From Methanobacteriota archaeon (GTDB taxonomy: Archaea > Halobacteriota > Halobacteria > Halobacteriales > Halalkalicoccaceae): 9,505 nucleotides of DNA. A program made the translations under genes and the position numbers. The stretch lies in NCBI GenBank assembly GCA_022561895.1, contig JADFQH010000077.1:1329-10833 (forward strand), read 5' to 3'. Under the pieces are notes generated by a model. It did no database searches, had not been told where the DNA came from, and saw nothing but the letters and a program-made list of their open reading frames with translations. Below, piece by piece: positions 1 through 6,317 of the stretch (the first letter of the stretch is position 1; every line of letters begins with the position of its first letter).

Positions 1-798
1 GTCGACCCCGGCCAACTCCTCGCCGGTCTCGACGATCCGATAACCCTCCGCTTTGGCTTCGCTCAACAGATCCGCGCCGTCTTCGCGCTGCTCGGGATCG
101 AAATGGGCCTTCCCGCCGCCGAGCAGCACGTCGACGCCCGCGTCCTCGATGTACTGGCGGGCGATCTCGTCCTCCATCGAGCGATGGGGGACGTGAGCGG
201 CGAAGCTCGCCGGGGTGGCGTGCGTGACCCGCGTCGTCGTCACCATACCGGTGGCGAGTCCGGCATCGCGCGCCGCCTCCAGAATGGTTTCGACCGGAAC
301 GAACTCGTCGTTCTCCCGAACCCCGCCGATCGCGCCGTTGTAGGTCTTGACGCCCGCGCCGATCCCCGTCGCGCCCGCCGCACAGTCGATCGCACCCGGA
401 CTGGTTGCGCCGGCCCCCGAATCGATAACCACTTCGTTTGGATCGTCCGGAAAGACCGTCATCGTGCCGTGGGCCGCATGGCGATCGAGGTTCAGCCCCG
501 CCTCGGCCGGATCGGCGTTCAGCGGGAACGTTTCACTATCCTCGCGGTAGGCCTTCAGATACCGCGAGCCGGTGACCTGTGTGGGCCCCATCCCGTCGAA
601 GATCACCATAATCGCGTTTCGCAGCTCGCGGTCGCTCGTGGTCTCGTCGCGTTCCTCGTCGGCGAACGCCGTTCCGCCGAGCGCCGCTGTTCCGGTCAGT
701 GCGCCCATCCCCTTGATAAACGAACGTCGGTGCGTCGCTATCGGGAGTAGCTCGCTCGGTACGCTCTCGTGTCCGCAGCAGCCGTTGTTTGATCCCAT
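1..798 (-). CDS. phoA: Tat-exported alkaline phosphatase, N-terminal part (cut by window edge)
   Basis: Hydrolyses phosphate monoesters outside the membrane to supply phosphate. The frame is open for 266 codons from the ATG at 798 to the window edge, so the C-terminus is missing. Residues 24-29 read RRSFIK, a twin-arginine signal, followed by a small hydrophobic stretch and a likely cleavage site after Ala46 (TAFA/DEE), so folded export by Tat is expected. Asp68 in VIFDGMG matches the first metal ligand of the PhoA family. His193 in THATPASF matches the family position that is Asp153 in E. coli PhoA and His in many other members. Residues 125-133 (IDSGAGAT region) fit the alkaline phosphatase active-site pattern with Ser127 as nucleophile. 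Oddly, a second copy, IDCAAGAT, follows 12 residues later with Cys139 at the Ser position. ATG 798 is the only ATG before the Tat motif. The GTG just upstream (801) is an alternative start. The family is clear. Which serine/cysteine site is used is not. Confidence 0.93.
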   Translation of the reverse strand, partial: MGSNNGCCGHESVPSELLPIATHRRSFIKGMGALTGTAALGGTAFADEERDETTSDRELRNAIMVIFDGMGPTQVTGSRYLKAYREDSETFPLNADPAEAGLNLDRHAAHGTMTVFPDDPNEVVIDSGAGATSPGAIDCAAGATGIGAGVKTYNGAIGGVRENDEFVPVETILEAARDAGLATGMVTTTRVTHATPASFAAHVPHRSMEDEIARQYIEDAGVDVLLGGGKAHFDPEQREDGADLLSEAKAEGYRIVETGEELAGVD

Positions 799-843
799 CA
801 CGACCACTACCGAACCAACGCAAGGGGATAGTAGTTTCTAGCT

Positions 844-880
844 ATTATTTACACAAATAATCCATAGTATCGGTAGTATC
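844..880 (-). promoter_or_regulatory. Promoter/operator region of the alkaline phosphatase gene
   Basis: An AT-rich element at 844-861 forms a perfect 7-bp inverted repeat (ATTATTT, 4-nt spacer, AAATAAT) and contains the best TATA-like sequence, 46-63 nt before the ATG at 798. Directly upstream on the minus strand are two copies of GATACTA (874-880 and 865-871), 9 bp apart start to start. In archaea, activators commonly bind just upstream of BRE/TATA, so this is a reasonable operator for phosphate-responsive control. The regulator and its site are inferred. Confidence 0.45.
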
Positions 881-894
881 TATGCGTCCGAAGC

Positions 895-904
895 GAAAAA
901 CAAG
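895..904 (-). terminator. Possible oligo-T terminator after the zinc-ribbon membrane protein gene
   Basis: On the minus strand, a run of five T (896-900, in CTTGTTTTTC) lies about 20 nt past the stop codon at 920-922. Archaeal RNA polymerase can terminate at oligo-T without a hairpin. A single T5 run is weak evidence. Confidence 0.3.
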
Positions 905-919
905 GGCGAGCGCACGCTA

Positions 920-1363
920 TCATTGCGTTTCGACCAACTCTCGGCCGTCACGCACGGCGAGCGTTCCGGGTTCGACACAGTCCGGACAGTAGGCGTTTTC
1001 GCCCCAGTCGGCGGTGTACATCGGTAAGCCAGCAACCACCCACTGTTTTGCATAGCGGCGTCTGAGCCCCTCGCTAACTACCGAGTCACAGGCGTTACAG
1101 ATCGCTTTCGACCCTCGAAACGTCTCCATATCGACGCGCTCGGTCGGGCCGAACTCGGTCCGGGCGTAGCTCCCCGACAGCCCGAGTGTGAGCCACCACC
1201 CGAGGACGCCAGCGAAAAACAGCCCGATAGCGACCCAGCCCGAATACCCGAACACGAGGGGAACGACCACGAGCGAAACCAGTACGACGATCGGGAACAG
1301 AGTGCGAAAAAACCAGCCGCCGAGTCCGACAACTCTGTCCGCAACGGCGGGAGGTCGTGACAT
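920..1363 (-). CDS. Two-helix membrane protein with C-terminal paired CxxC (zinc-ribbon-like) domain
   Basis: A 147-residue protein whose function I do not recognise. Two strongly hydrophobic segments are visible, about residues 18-40 (FFRTLFPIVVLVSLVVVPLV) and 41-63 (GWVAIGLFFAGVLGWWLTLG), making a helical hairpin with only a short turn. The soluble C-terminal half has two CxxC pairs, Cys89-Cys92 and Cys126-Cys129, 34 residues apart, a layout typical of a zinc-ribbon knuckle pair. With a hairpin topology, both termini would be on the same side. The cytoplasm is likely, since zinc ribbons are normally intracellular. The ATG at 1363 lies about 24 nt downstream of a TATA-like TTTTATC (1383-1389), which supports this start and a leaderless transcript of its own. 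It resembles short uncharacterised haloarchaeal membrane proteins. No catalytic motif is visible. Confidence 0.85.
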   Translation of the reverse strand: MSRPPAVADRVVGLGGWFFRTLFPIVVLVSLVVVPLVFGYSGWVAIGLFFAGVLGWWLTLGLSGSYARTEFGPTERVDMETFRGSKAICNACDSVVSEGLRRRYAKQWVVAGLPMYTADWGENAYCPDCVEPGTLAVRDGRELVETQ

Positions 1364-1382
1364 CTACTGCTATCACTCTCCC

Positions 1383-1390
1383 GATAAAAC
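1383..1390 (-). promoter_or_regulatory. TATA-like box for the zinc-ribbon membrane protein gene
   Basis: GTTTTATC on the minus strand is centred about 24 nt before the ATG at 1363. This is the spacing expected for leaderless haloarchaeal promoters. Confidence 0.5.
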
Positions 1391-1407
1391 AAGTAGCTTC
1401 TGCCCGA

Positions 1408-1506
1408 TCACTTCCCGCGGACGTAATCAAGCGCCGAAACGTACTCTTCGGGATCGACTCGACCCTCCGTCTCGCCGAGGCGCTCGCGGATTTTCGTGGG
1501 TGACAT
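1408..1506 (-). CDS. Microprotein, 32 residues, unknown function
   Basis: A short frame from the ATG at 1506 to the TGA at 1408-1410 encodes 32 residues, beginning MSPTKIRERLGETEGRV and ending DPEEYVSALDYVRGK. It is charged, predicted helical, has no Cys and no hydrophobic segment, and I do not recognise a family. Three points favour a real gene: a TATA-like TACTTTTATG (1531-1540) is centred about 29 nt upstream, an in-frame TAG at 1510-1512 fixes the start to this ATG, and the composition is acidic/charged like other haloarchaeal proteins. It lies between scpA and the zinc-ribbon membrane protein, on the same strand, with 61 nt to scpA. It could instead be a chance ORF. Confidence 0.55.
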   Translation of the reverse strand: MSPTKIRERLGETEGRVDPEEYVSALDYVRGK

Positions 1507-1530
1507 ACCCTATCATACTACGGCAATCCT

Positions 1531-1540
1531 CATAAAAGTA
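1531..1540 (-). promoter_or_regulatory. TATA-like box for the 32-residue microprotein
   Basis: TACTTTTATG on the minus strand is centred about 29 nt before the ATG at 1506, within the 61-nt gap after scpA. It suggests a leaderless transcript separate from the smc-scpA message. Confidence 0.45.
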
Positions 1541-1567
1541 CTGCTAATTGCTATCACGGTTCAGGGA

Positions 1568-2389
1568 TCAGTCTGCGATCGCTTCCGAACCCTCGGTGGC
1601 TGTGGCGGGGTTCTGCACCCAGAGGTCACCGAACAGGTCGTCCTGTTCGAGGTAGATCTGCCCGCGGTGAGCCAGAAAGAGGAGGGCGAGGAACGTCTCG
1701 ACGCGCGATCCTCCAGTAGAGCTGATCTCCGTAAACAGCACCTCCTCGCGCCCGGCGCTGTACTGCTGATCGAGCGCGTCGTAGACCCGCGTGATCGTCT
1801 CCTCGATATCCTCGCCGTGAGCAGTCCCTGTAACGTCCGCGGCGGTCGGCTCCTCTTCGGCCCGGAAGTCGTCCGCCGAGTGGTAATCCAGCGTCTGGGT
1901 GCCGCGCTGGAACCCTTTGGGCGAGCCCGAGGTGTCGTACTCTCGGGATTCCTTCCACCACGAGTCCTGCTCTGCGTCCCGAAGCTCTCTCACCAGTTCG
2001 TCGAGCGTCTCGGGCGAGCCACGCGCGTGCTTCCGGTCGAGGCGGCGCTCCATCTCGCGTTCGAGATCCGCGATGGGGTCCTCGAACTGATCGTCGAACC
2101 TCGCTCCCATTCCGCCGCCGATCCCCATTTCGGCCTCCCAGTCCTCGAACTCCTCTTCCTCGTCTTCGGCCAGCAGCTCGTCGCTTTTCATTCGGAGGAG
2201 GACGCTCGCGTAAAAGAGCGCTCGCCCGGAGGTCCGCAGATCCGCAGAATCGAGCTTTGCGAGGAAGGCGTCGGTCACCGAAACGATATCGATGTCCCAC
2301 GGCTCGATCTCGCCGTCTTCGGCGAGCTGTACCAGCAACTCAACGGGTTCGACCTCTTCAGACTCCGTCGGTGACGCGGCTTCAATCAT
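1568..2389 (-). CDS. scpA: Segregation and condensation protein A (kleisin ScpA)
   Basis: Kleisin subunit that bridges the two heads of an SMC dimer and helps compact and separate chromosomes. The N-terminal region matches the SMC-neck-binding domain of ScpA (EPVELLVQLAEDGEIEPWDI, then IVSVTDAFLAKL). A hydrophobic helix, ALFYASVLLRMKSDELL, follows. The middle is a long acidic, variable linker. The C-terminus has the winged-helix signature (VETFLALLFLAHRGQIYLEQ, then DLFGDLWVQ) that contacts the SMC head. I chose the ATG at 2389, giving 273 residues. A GAGGAGG sequence (2399-2405) sits 9 nt upstream of it but only 3 nt from the alternative in-frame TTG at 2395. The gene overlaps the end of smc by 8 nt (ATGATTGA), so translational coupling and joint transcription are likely. 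No scpB follows. Confidence 0.95.
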   Translation of the reverse strand: MIEAASPTESEEVEPVELLVQLAEDGEIEPWDIDIVSVTDAFLAKLDSADLRTSGRALFYASVLLRMKSDELLAEDEEEEFEDWEAEMGIGGGMGARFDDQFEDPIADLEREMERRLDRKHARGSPETLDELVRELRDAEQDSWWKESREYDTSGSPKGFQRGTQTLDYHSADDFRAEEEPTAADVTGTAHGEDIEETITRVYDALDQQYSAGREEVLFTEISSTGGSRVETFLALLFLAHRGQIYLEQDDLFGDLWVQNPATATEGSEAIAD

Positions 2390-5300
2390 CGGCAACGGCC
2401 TCCTCGGTCGTTCCCGCCAGATCGATCCCGGTCACCGTACTCACGTTGTTGCCCTGCATCGTCACGCCGATGGCGCGCTCGGAGCGCTCGAGCATCGCCG
2501 AGCGGTGCGAGACGACGATGAACTGGGCGTCGCCCGCGAGTTCGTCGACCATCTCTCCTACTCGATCGGCGTTCGCCGCATCGAGGAACGCGTCGACCTC
2601 GTCGAGTGCGTAAAACGGTGCGGGGTTGAATCGCTGAATAGCGAAGATAAAGGCCAGCGCGGTCAGGGATTTCTCGCCCCCGCTCATCGCATCGAGGCGC
2701 TGAATCGGTTTGTCTGCGGGCTGGGCTTTCATCGTCAGCCCGCCCTCGAAGGGCTCTTCGGGATCTTCGAGATGGAGTTCGCCCGTTCCCGCCGACAGTC
2801 TCGAGAATATCTCGCGAAACTGCTCGTCGATCGCCCGGTAGGCATCCATGAACGTCTCGCGTTTCTGCTGTTCGTACGAATCGATTCTGTCGGTAATGCC
2901 CTCCCGTTCCTCGACGAGCACCTCCTTTCGGTCGGTGAGCGTCCCCAACTCCTCTTCGACCCGGTCGTACTCGTCGATCGCGAGCATGTTCACCGGTTCT
3001 AAGGCTTCCATTTCGCTTCCGAGCTCCGTGATCCGCTCCTCGACGGTGTCGTGGTCGGGGATCTCTGCAGGATTATACTCGCCGACCTCGCGTTCGAGAT
3101 CGGAGATATCCGTTTTCAGCCCGCGGGCGCTCGCCTGTAGCCCTTCGAGCCGACTCTCTACAGTGCCGACGCGCTCTTTGGCCGCGTCGCGTTCGTCCGT
3201 CGCCTCGCCGAGCGTTCCCCGGAGCTCGCGCCGTTCTTCTTTCTTCTCAGTGAGTTCGGCTTCCAGCTCCTCGACGGCCTCGCGTTTCTCTTCTAAGAGC
3301 GCCTCCTGATCCTCGATCTTTCCTTCGAACTCCTCGATCCGATCCTCTTGCTTCTCGATGCGCTCGTCGGCACTCGTCGCCTGCTCGTCGAGATCCGAGA
3401 TCGCGTTTTCGGCGTACTGTTTCTCCAGTTGAAGCTCGTTGAGCCGGCCGTCATGCTCGTCCAGTGCGTCCTCGAACTCGTCGATTGCCGCATCGATCTC
3501 CTCTAGCTGGGCGGTCAGCTCGGGGATTTCCGAGTCGGCGAGTTCGGTTTCGAGCTCGTCGATCGCGCCCTCCAGCCCCTCGATCTCCTCGGTCGCCTCG
3601 GTGATCGACTCCTCGATCTCACTCATCCGCTCGTCGACGTCGCTGCGGGCCTCGGCTAGCTCCTCGATCTCGCCTGCGAGGCGCTTGGCCTTCTCTTCGC
3701 GCTCGTCGATCTCCCCGCGCTTTTTCTCGATAGCGGCGTCGATCTCGCGGACCTGCTCTGCGGCCTCGCTCTTGCGGTCGCGCGCACTTTCGAGACGGTC
3801 TTCGGCGTCCCGGAGATCCGAGCGCACCGAGTCACGCCGGTCCTGCAGGTTCGTAATCGCTTCTGCGACCCGCTCCAGTTGGCCCTTGCCCGACTTCGAA
3901 AACGAGTAGCGCGACCCCGACCGGCTCCCGCCGGTCATCGCGCCGCTCTTCTCGACGAGTTCGCCTTCGAGGGTGACCAGCCGGTACTGGCCCATCAGGT
4001 CACGGGCGGTGTCGATGTCCTCGACGACGAGGGTGTCGCCCAGCACGTACGAGAAGACCCCCGCATAGGCGCTGTCGAAATCGACGAGGTTGTACGCGAA
4101 GTCGATTACGCCCTCCGCGCGCGGCGGCGAGGAGAGCGAGCGCTGGCGCATCTCCGTGAGTGGGAGAAAGGTCGCCCGACCCGCGTTACGCGATTTGAGG
4201 TGTTCGATACCGCGCTGTCCGACGCCGTCGTCATCGACCACGACGTTCGCGAGCCGGCCGCCCGCCGCGGTCTCACAGGCCGTCGCGTACCGCGAATCGA
4301 CGCCGCCGAGCTGGCCGACCGTGCCGTGAACGCCGTCCATGCCCGCATTCAGTACGGTTGAAACCGCCCGCCCATAGGAGGAATCGCCGCTCTCGCCGGC
4401 TCTGGCTTCGAGTTCGGCGTACTCCTGTTGTTTTCCCTGCAAGTCGTCCTCGATCGAGTCGAGCTTCGTCTGGAACTCCTTTTTCTCCGATTTCAGGTCC
4501 TCGACCACCTCGTCGATCTCCTCTCGATTCGCTACCGCGCGCTCGTGCTCGTCCGAAAGATCCTCGATCTCGGCTTCGATCTCGGGAACCGCTTCGAGGG
4601 TCGTCTCGCGTTCGGCCTCCTTCTCGCTGATCGCGTTCGAGCGCCGGCGTGCCTCGTCGAGCAGCCGATCCTGCTCGCGCTGGTGTTCGTTTCGGTTATT
4701 TCGTACGTCTTCGAGGACGGCCTTCTTCTCCCGGAGATCGCCCTTCAACTCGTCGAACTCCGTATCGACGTTCTCGATTTCGGCTTCTACCTCCTCGCGC
4801 TCGGCTTCCTTCTCCTGAACGTCGGCCTTGATCGAGGCCTTCTCCAACTTCGTTTCTCGAATCTCTCGGTCGAGATCGGCGATCGTCTCCTCTTTTCGAT
4901 CGATCTGGACGAACGACTCGCGGCGGTCGTTTTCGGCCTCCGAAATGGTCTCTTCTGCGTTCTCGATCCTATCCTCTACCCTGCTGATCTCCCCCTTTAT
5001 TTCCTCGATCTCGCGTTTGATCTCCAACTGCTCGTCCTCGCCCTTGCGCTCGATCTCGGCGTTCAGATCCTCCAAGTCCTCCCGCAGGCGCGTGACCGTC
5101 CCTTGCTTCTCGTCGAGCGCTCCGTGAAGGTCTTCGAGTTTCGCTCGCTTCTCCTCGATCCGGCTCTCCTTTGCGTCGAGTTCCGCGCGCTTTTCCTCGA
5201 GTTCGGCGGCCTTCAGATACCCCTCGAACTCCGCTCTCTCCTCGCGCAGGCTCTTATACTGCAGTGCGGTCTCTCGCTCGTCTTCCAGTTGATCGAGCCG

Positions 5301-5960
5301 ATCGACCTTCTCCTCGATGCGGAGTTCGGCCTCCTCGATCCGGTCTTTGACCACTTCGAGTTCCTCGAAGGCGGACTCCTTTTTGGCGTCGAACTCCGCG
5401 ACGCCTGCGATCTCGTCGATGATCTCTCGACGTTGTCCCGCAGTCATGTTGATGATACCAGTAACATCGCCCTGCATGACGACGTTGTAGCCTTCGGGAG
5501 TCACTCCGGCCTGTGCGAGCAGGTCCTGAATATCCGAGAGATTCACCGAACGATCGTTGAGATAGTAGTAGGAGTAGTAGTTTTCCTCGGTGCGCTTGAC
5601 CCGGCGACGCACCGAGATCGTCTCGGTGTCGCCGATGTCCTCGCTGCCGGCGGCGCTTACGACCTGTTCGCGCGCGAGCGTGCCGTCGGTGTTGTCGAGG
5701 ACGACTTCGACGCTCGCCTCGCGCGGCCCGGTTTGAGAGCCCTCGCCGTCGTGACCGGGGTTGTAGATCAGGTCGGTGAGCTTCTCGGCGCGGATTCCCC
5801 GAGCGCGTGCGAGTCCGAGCGCAAAGAGCACGCTGTCGATGATGTTCGACTTTCCCGAGCCGTTGGGACCGCTTACAGTAGTAAAATCCTCGTAGAAGGG
5901 GATGCGGGTCTTCCTGCCGAAGCTCTTGAAGTTATCAAGAACCAGCTCTCGAATATGCAT
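2382..5960 (-). CDS. smc: Chromosome segregation ATPase SMC
   Basis: Large coiled-coil ATPase of 1192 residues, the usual size for prokaryotic SMC. It dimerises through its hinge and works with kleisin to organise the chromosome. The order is complete: N-terminal head with Walker A GPNGSGKS at residues 31-38, Q-loop Gln163 in YNVVMQGDV, a first long coiled coil rich in Glu/Lys/Arg, a globular hinge at about 530-680 (including GMDGVHGTVGQL and the Gly-rich KSGAMTGGSR), a second coiled coil, and a C-terminal head with the ABC signature LDAMSGGEKSL near 1090. Walker B FYALDEVDAFLD follows near 1115. A Tyr-rich stretch NYYSYYYLND lies at 127-136. All catalytic motifs are intact. It starts 17 nt after the small coiled-coil gene, with no good Shine-Dalgarno before its ATG, and overlaps scpA by 8 nt, which points to one operon. 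Confidence 0.98.
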   Translation of the reverse strand: MHIRELVLDNFKSFGRKTRIPFYEDFTTVSGPNGSGKSNIIDSVLFALGLARARGIRAEKLTDLIYNPGHDGEGSQTGPREASVEVVLDNTDGTLAREQVVSAAGSEDIGDTETISVRRRVKRTEENYYSYYYLNDRSVNLSDIQDLLAQAGVTPEGYNVVMQGDVTGIINMTAGQRREIIDEIAGVAEFDAKKESAFEELEVVKDRIEEAELRIEEKVDRLDQLEDERETALQYKSLREERAEFEGYLKAAELEEKRAELDAKESRIEEKRAKLEDLHGALDEKQGTVTRLREDLEDLNAEIERKGEDEQLEIKREIEEIKGEISRVEDRIENAEETISEAENDRRESFVQIDRKEETIADLDREIRETKLEKASIKADVQEKEAEREEVEAEIENVDTEFDELKGDLREKKAVLEDVRNNRNEHQREQDRLLDEARRRSNAISEKEAERETTLEAVPEIEAEIEDLSDEHERAVANREEIDEVVEDLKSEKKEFQTKLDSIEDDLQGKQQEYAELEARAGESGDSSYGRAVSTVLNAGMDGVHGTVGQLGGVDSRYATACETAAGGRLANVVVDDDGVGQRGIEHLKSRNAGRATFLPLTEMRQRSLSSPPRAEGVIDFAYNLVDFDSAYAGVFSYVLGDTLVVEDIDTARDLMGQYRLVTLEGELVEKSGAMTGGSRSGSRYSFSKSGKGQLERVAEAITNLQDRRDSVRSDLRDAEDRLESARDRKSEAAEQVREIDAAIEKKRGEIDEREEKAKRLAGEIEELAEARSDVDERMSEIEESITEATEEIEGLEGAIDELETELADSEIPELTAQLEEIDAAIDEFEDALDEHDGRLNELQLEKQYAENAISDLDEQATSADERIEKQEDRIEEFEGKIEDQEALLEEKREAVEELEAELTEKKEERRELRGTLGEATDERDAAKERVGTVESRLEGLQASARGLKTDISDLEREVGEYNPAEIPDHDTVEERITELGSEMEALEPVNMLAIDEYDRVEEELGTLTDRKEVLVEEREGITDRIDSYEQQKRETFMDAYRAIDEQFREIFSRLSAGTGELHLEDPEEPFEGGLTMKAQPADKPIQRLDAMSGGEKSLTALAFIFAIQRFNPAPFYALDEVDAFLDAANADRVGEMVDELAGDAQFIVVSHRSAMLERSERAIGVTMQGNNVSTVTGIDLAGTTEEAVADD
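2399..2405 (-). promoter_or_regulatory. Shine-Dalgarno-like site that decides the scpA start
   Basis: GAGGAGG lies inside the 3' end of smc, 9 nt before the ATG at 2389. Spacing favours that ATG over the TTG at 2395. It fits reinitiation after smc translation in a polycistronic message. Confidence 0.55.
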
Positions 5961-5977
5961 GGTGAGGAGGGCGCGGA

Positions 5978-6199
5978 TTACGCAACGATGATGTCGCCTA
6001 CCGCGTCGTCTACCTGTTCTTTCTCCTCGCTCCTATCGGTTTCGACTCCGATCTCGCGGGGTTCGACCGAAGCCGCTTCATCATCGGCTTCGAGTTCGCG
6101 GATCCGCTCGTTCGACTCGACCAGCTCTTCTGTCAGCCCTCGGACGGTGGCCTCGAGCTCTTCGACACGCGATTCCAGATCCTCGACTCTGTTCGACAT
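5978..6199 (-). CDS. Small coiled-coil protein upstream of smc, unknown function
   Basis: An acidic 73-residue protein. Residues 1-37 from the ATG at 6199 (MSNRVEDLESRVEELEATV, then GLTEELVESNERIRELEA) show a heptad pattern of Leu/Val/Ile, a short parallel-coil type helix. The rest is disordered and acidic, ending DDAVGDIIVA. I prefer 6199 over two in-frame upstream ATGs (6208 and 6226, the last giving 82 residues), because ATTTAT (6225-6230) makes a TATA-like box about 28 nt before 6199. The extra residues (MSGGRGMRS) are also unlike the helix that follows. It ends 17 nt before smc and is probably its first operon gene. Small coiled-coil proteins of this type are found next to smc in haloarchaea as far as I recall. 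A role with SMC is inferred from position only. Confidence 0.85.
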   Translation of the reverse strand: MSNRVEDLESRVEELEATVRGLTEELVESNERIRELEADDEAASVEPREIGVETDRSEEKEQVDDAVGDIIVA

Positions 6200-6224
6200 A
6201 CTCCTCATACCTCGCCCGCCGGAC

Positions 6225-6230
6225 ATAAAT
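6225..6230 (-). promoter_or_regulatory. TATA-like box for the coiled-coil/smc/scpA operon
   Basis: ATTTAT on the minus strand is centred about 28 nt before the ATG at 6199. A second candidate, GGATTAAAAAC (6247-6254), would instead serve the ATG at 6226. Confidence 0.45.
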
Positions 6231-6286
6231 CTGCGTCAGACATGTGTTTTTAATCCAACTACTCTTACAGCAGGCGGTCCCGGTAG

Positions 6287-6295
6287 CCTTTATGC
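6287..6295 (+). promoter_or_regulatory. TATA-like box for gatB
   Basis: GCCTTTATG is centred about 26 nt upstream of the gatB ATG at 6318, consistent with a leaderless transcript. This independently supports the 6318 start over any start further upstream in the same open frame. Confidence 0.55.
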
Positions 6296-6317
6296 AATCG
6301 ACGCCAAATCCCGTCCA

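Noticed and set aside
103..750. Plus-strand open frame of 215 codons over the phosphatase gene
   Set aside because: The minus-strand frame has a Tat signal, metal ligands and active-site motif. The plus frame is Arg-rich antisense shadow.
1368..1557. TGCTATCAC occurs at 1368-1376 and again at 1549-1557 near two promoters
   Set aside because: A 9-bp match is expected often by chance in 9.5 kb, and the two copies sit on opposite sides of their TATA-like boxes.
1496..2374. Plus-strand open frame of 292 codons over scpA
   Set aside because: The minus-strand reading is a clear ScpA with N- and C-terminal family motifs. The plus frame shows only mirrored Leu/Val-rich composition and no domain.
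3200..5300. Many short repeated words such as CTCCTCGATCTC inside smc
   Set aside because: They encode recurring Glu-Ile/Leu-Glu-Glu coiled-coil residues with biased codons. They are not regularly spaced DNA repeats.
4428..6317. Very long plus-strand open frame, in phase with gatB and antisense to smc
   Set aside because: It reads through GC-rich antisense of the SMC coiled coils and the intergenic region, with no recognisable domain until MTAQATTERDL at 6318. GatB is full length from 6318 and has a TATA box just upstream. Antisense frames stay open in high-GC haloarchaeal genes.
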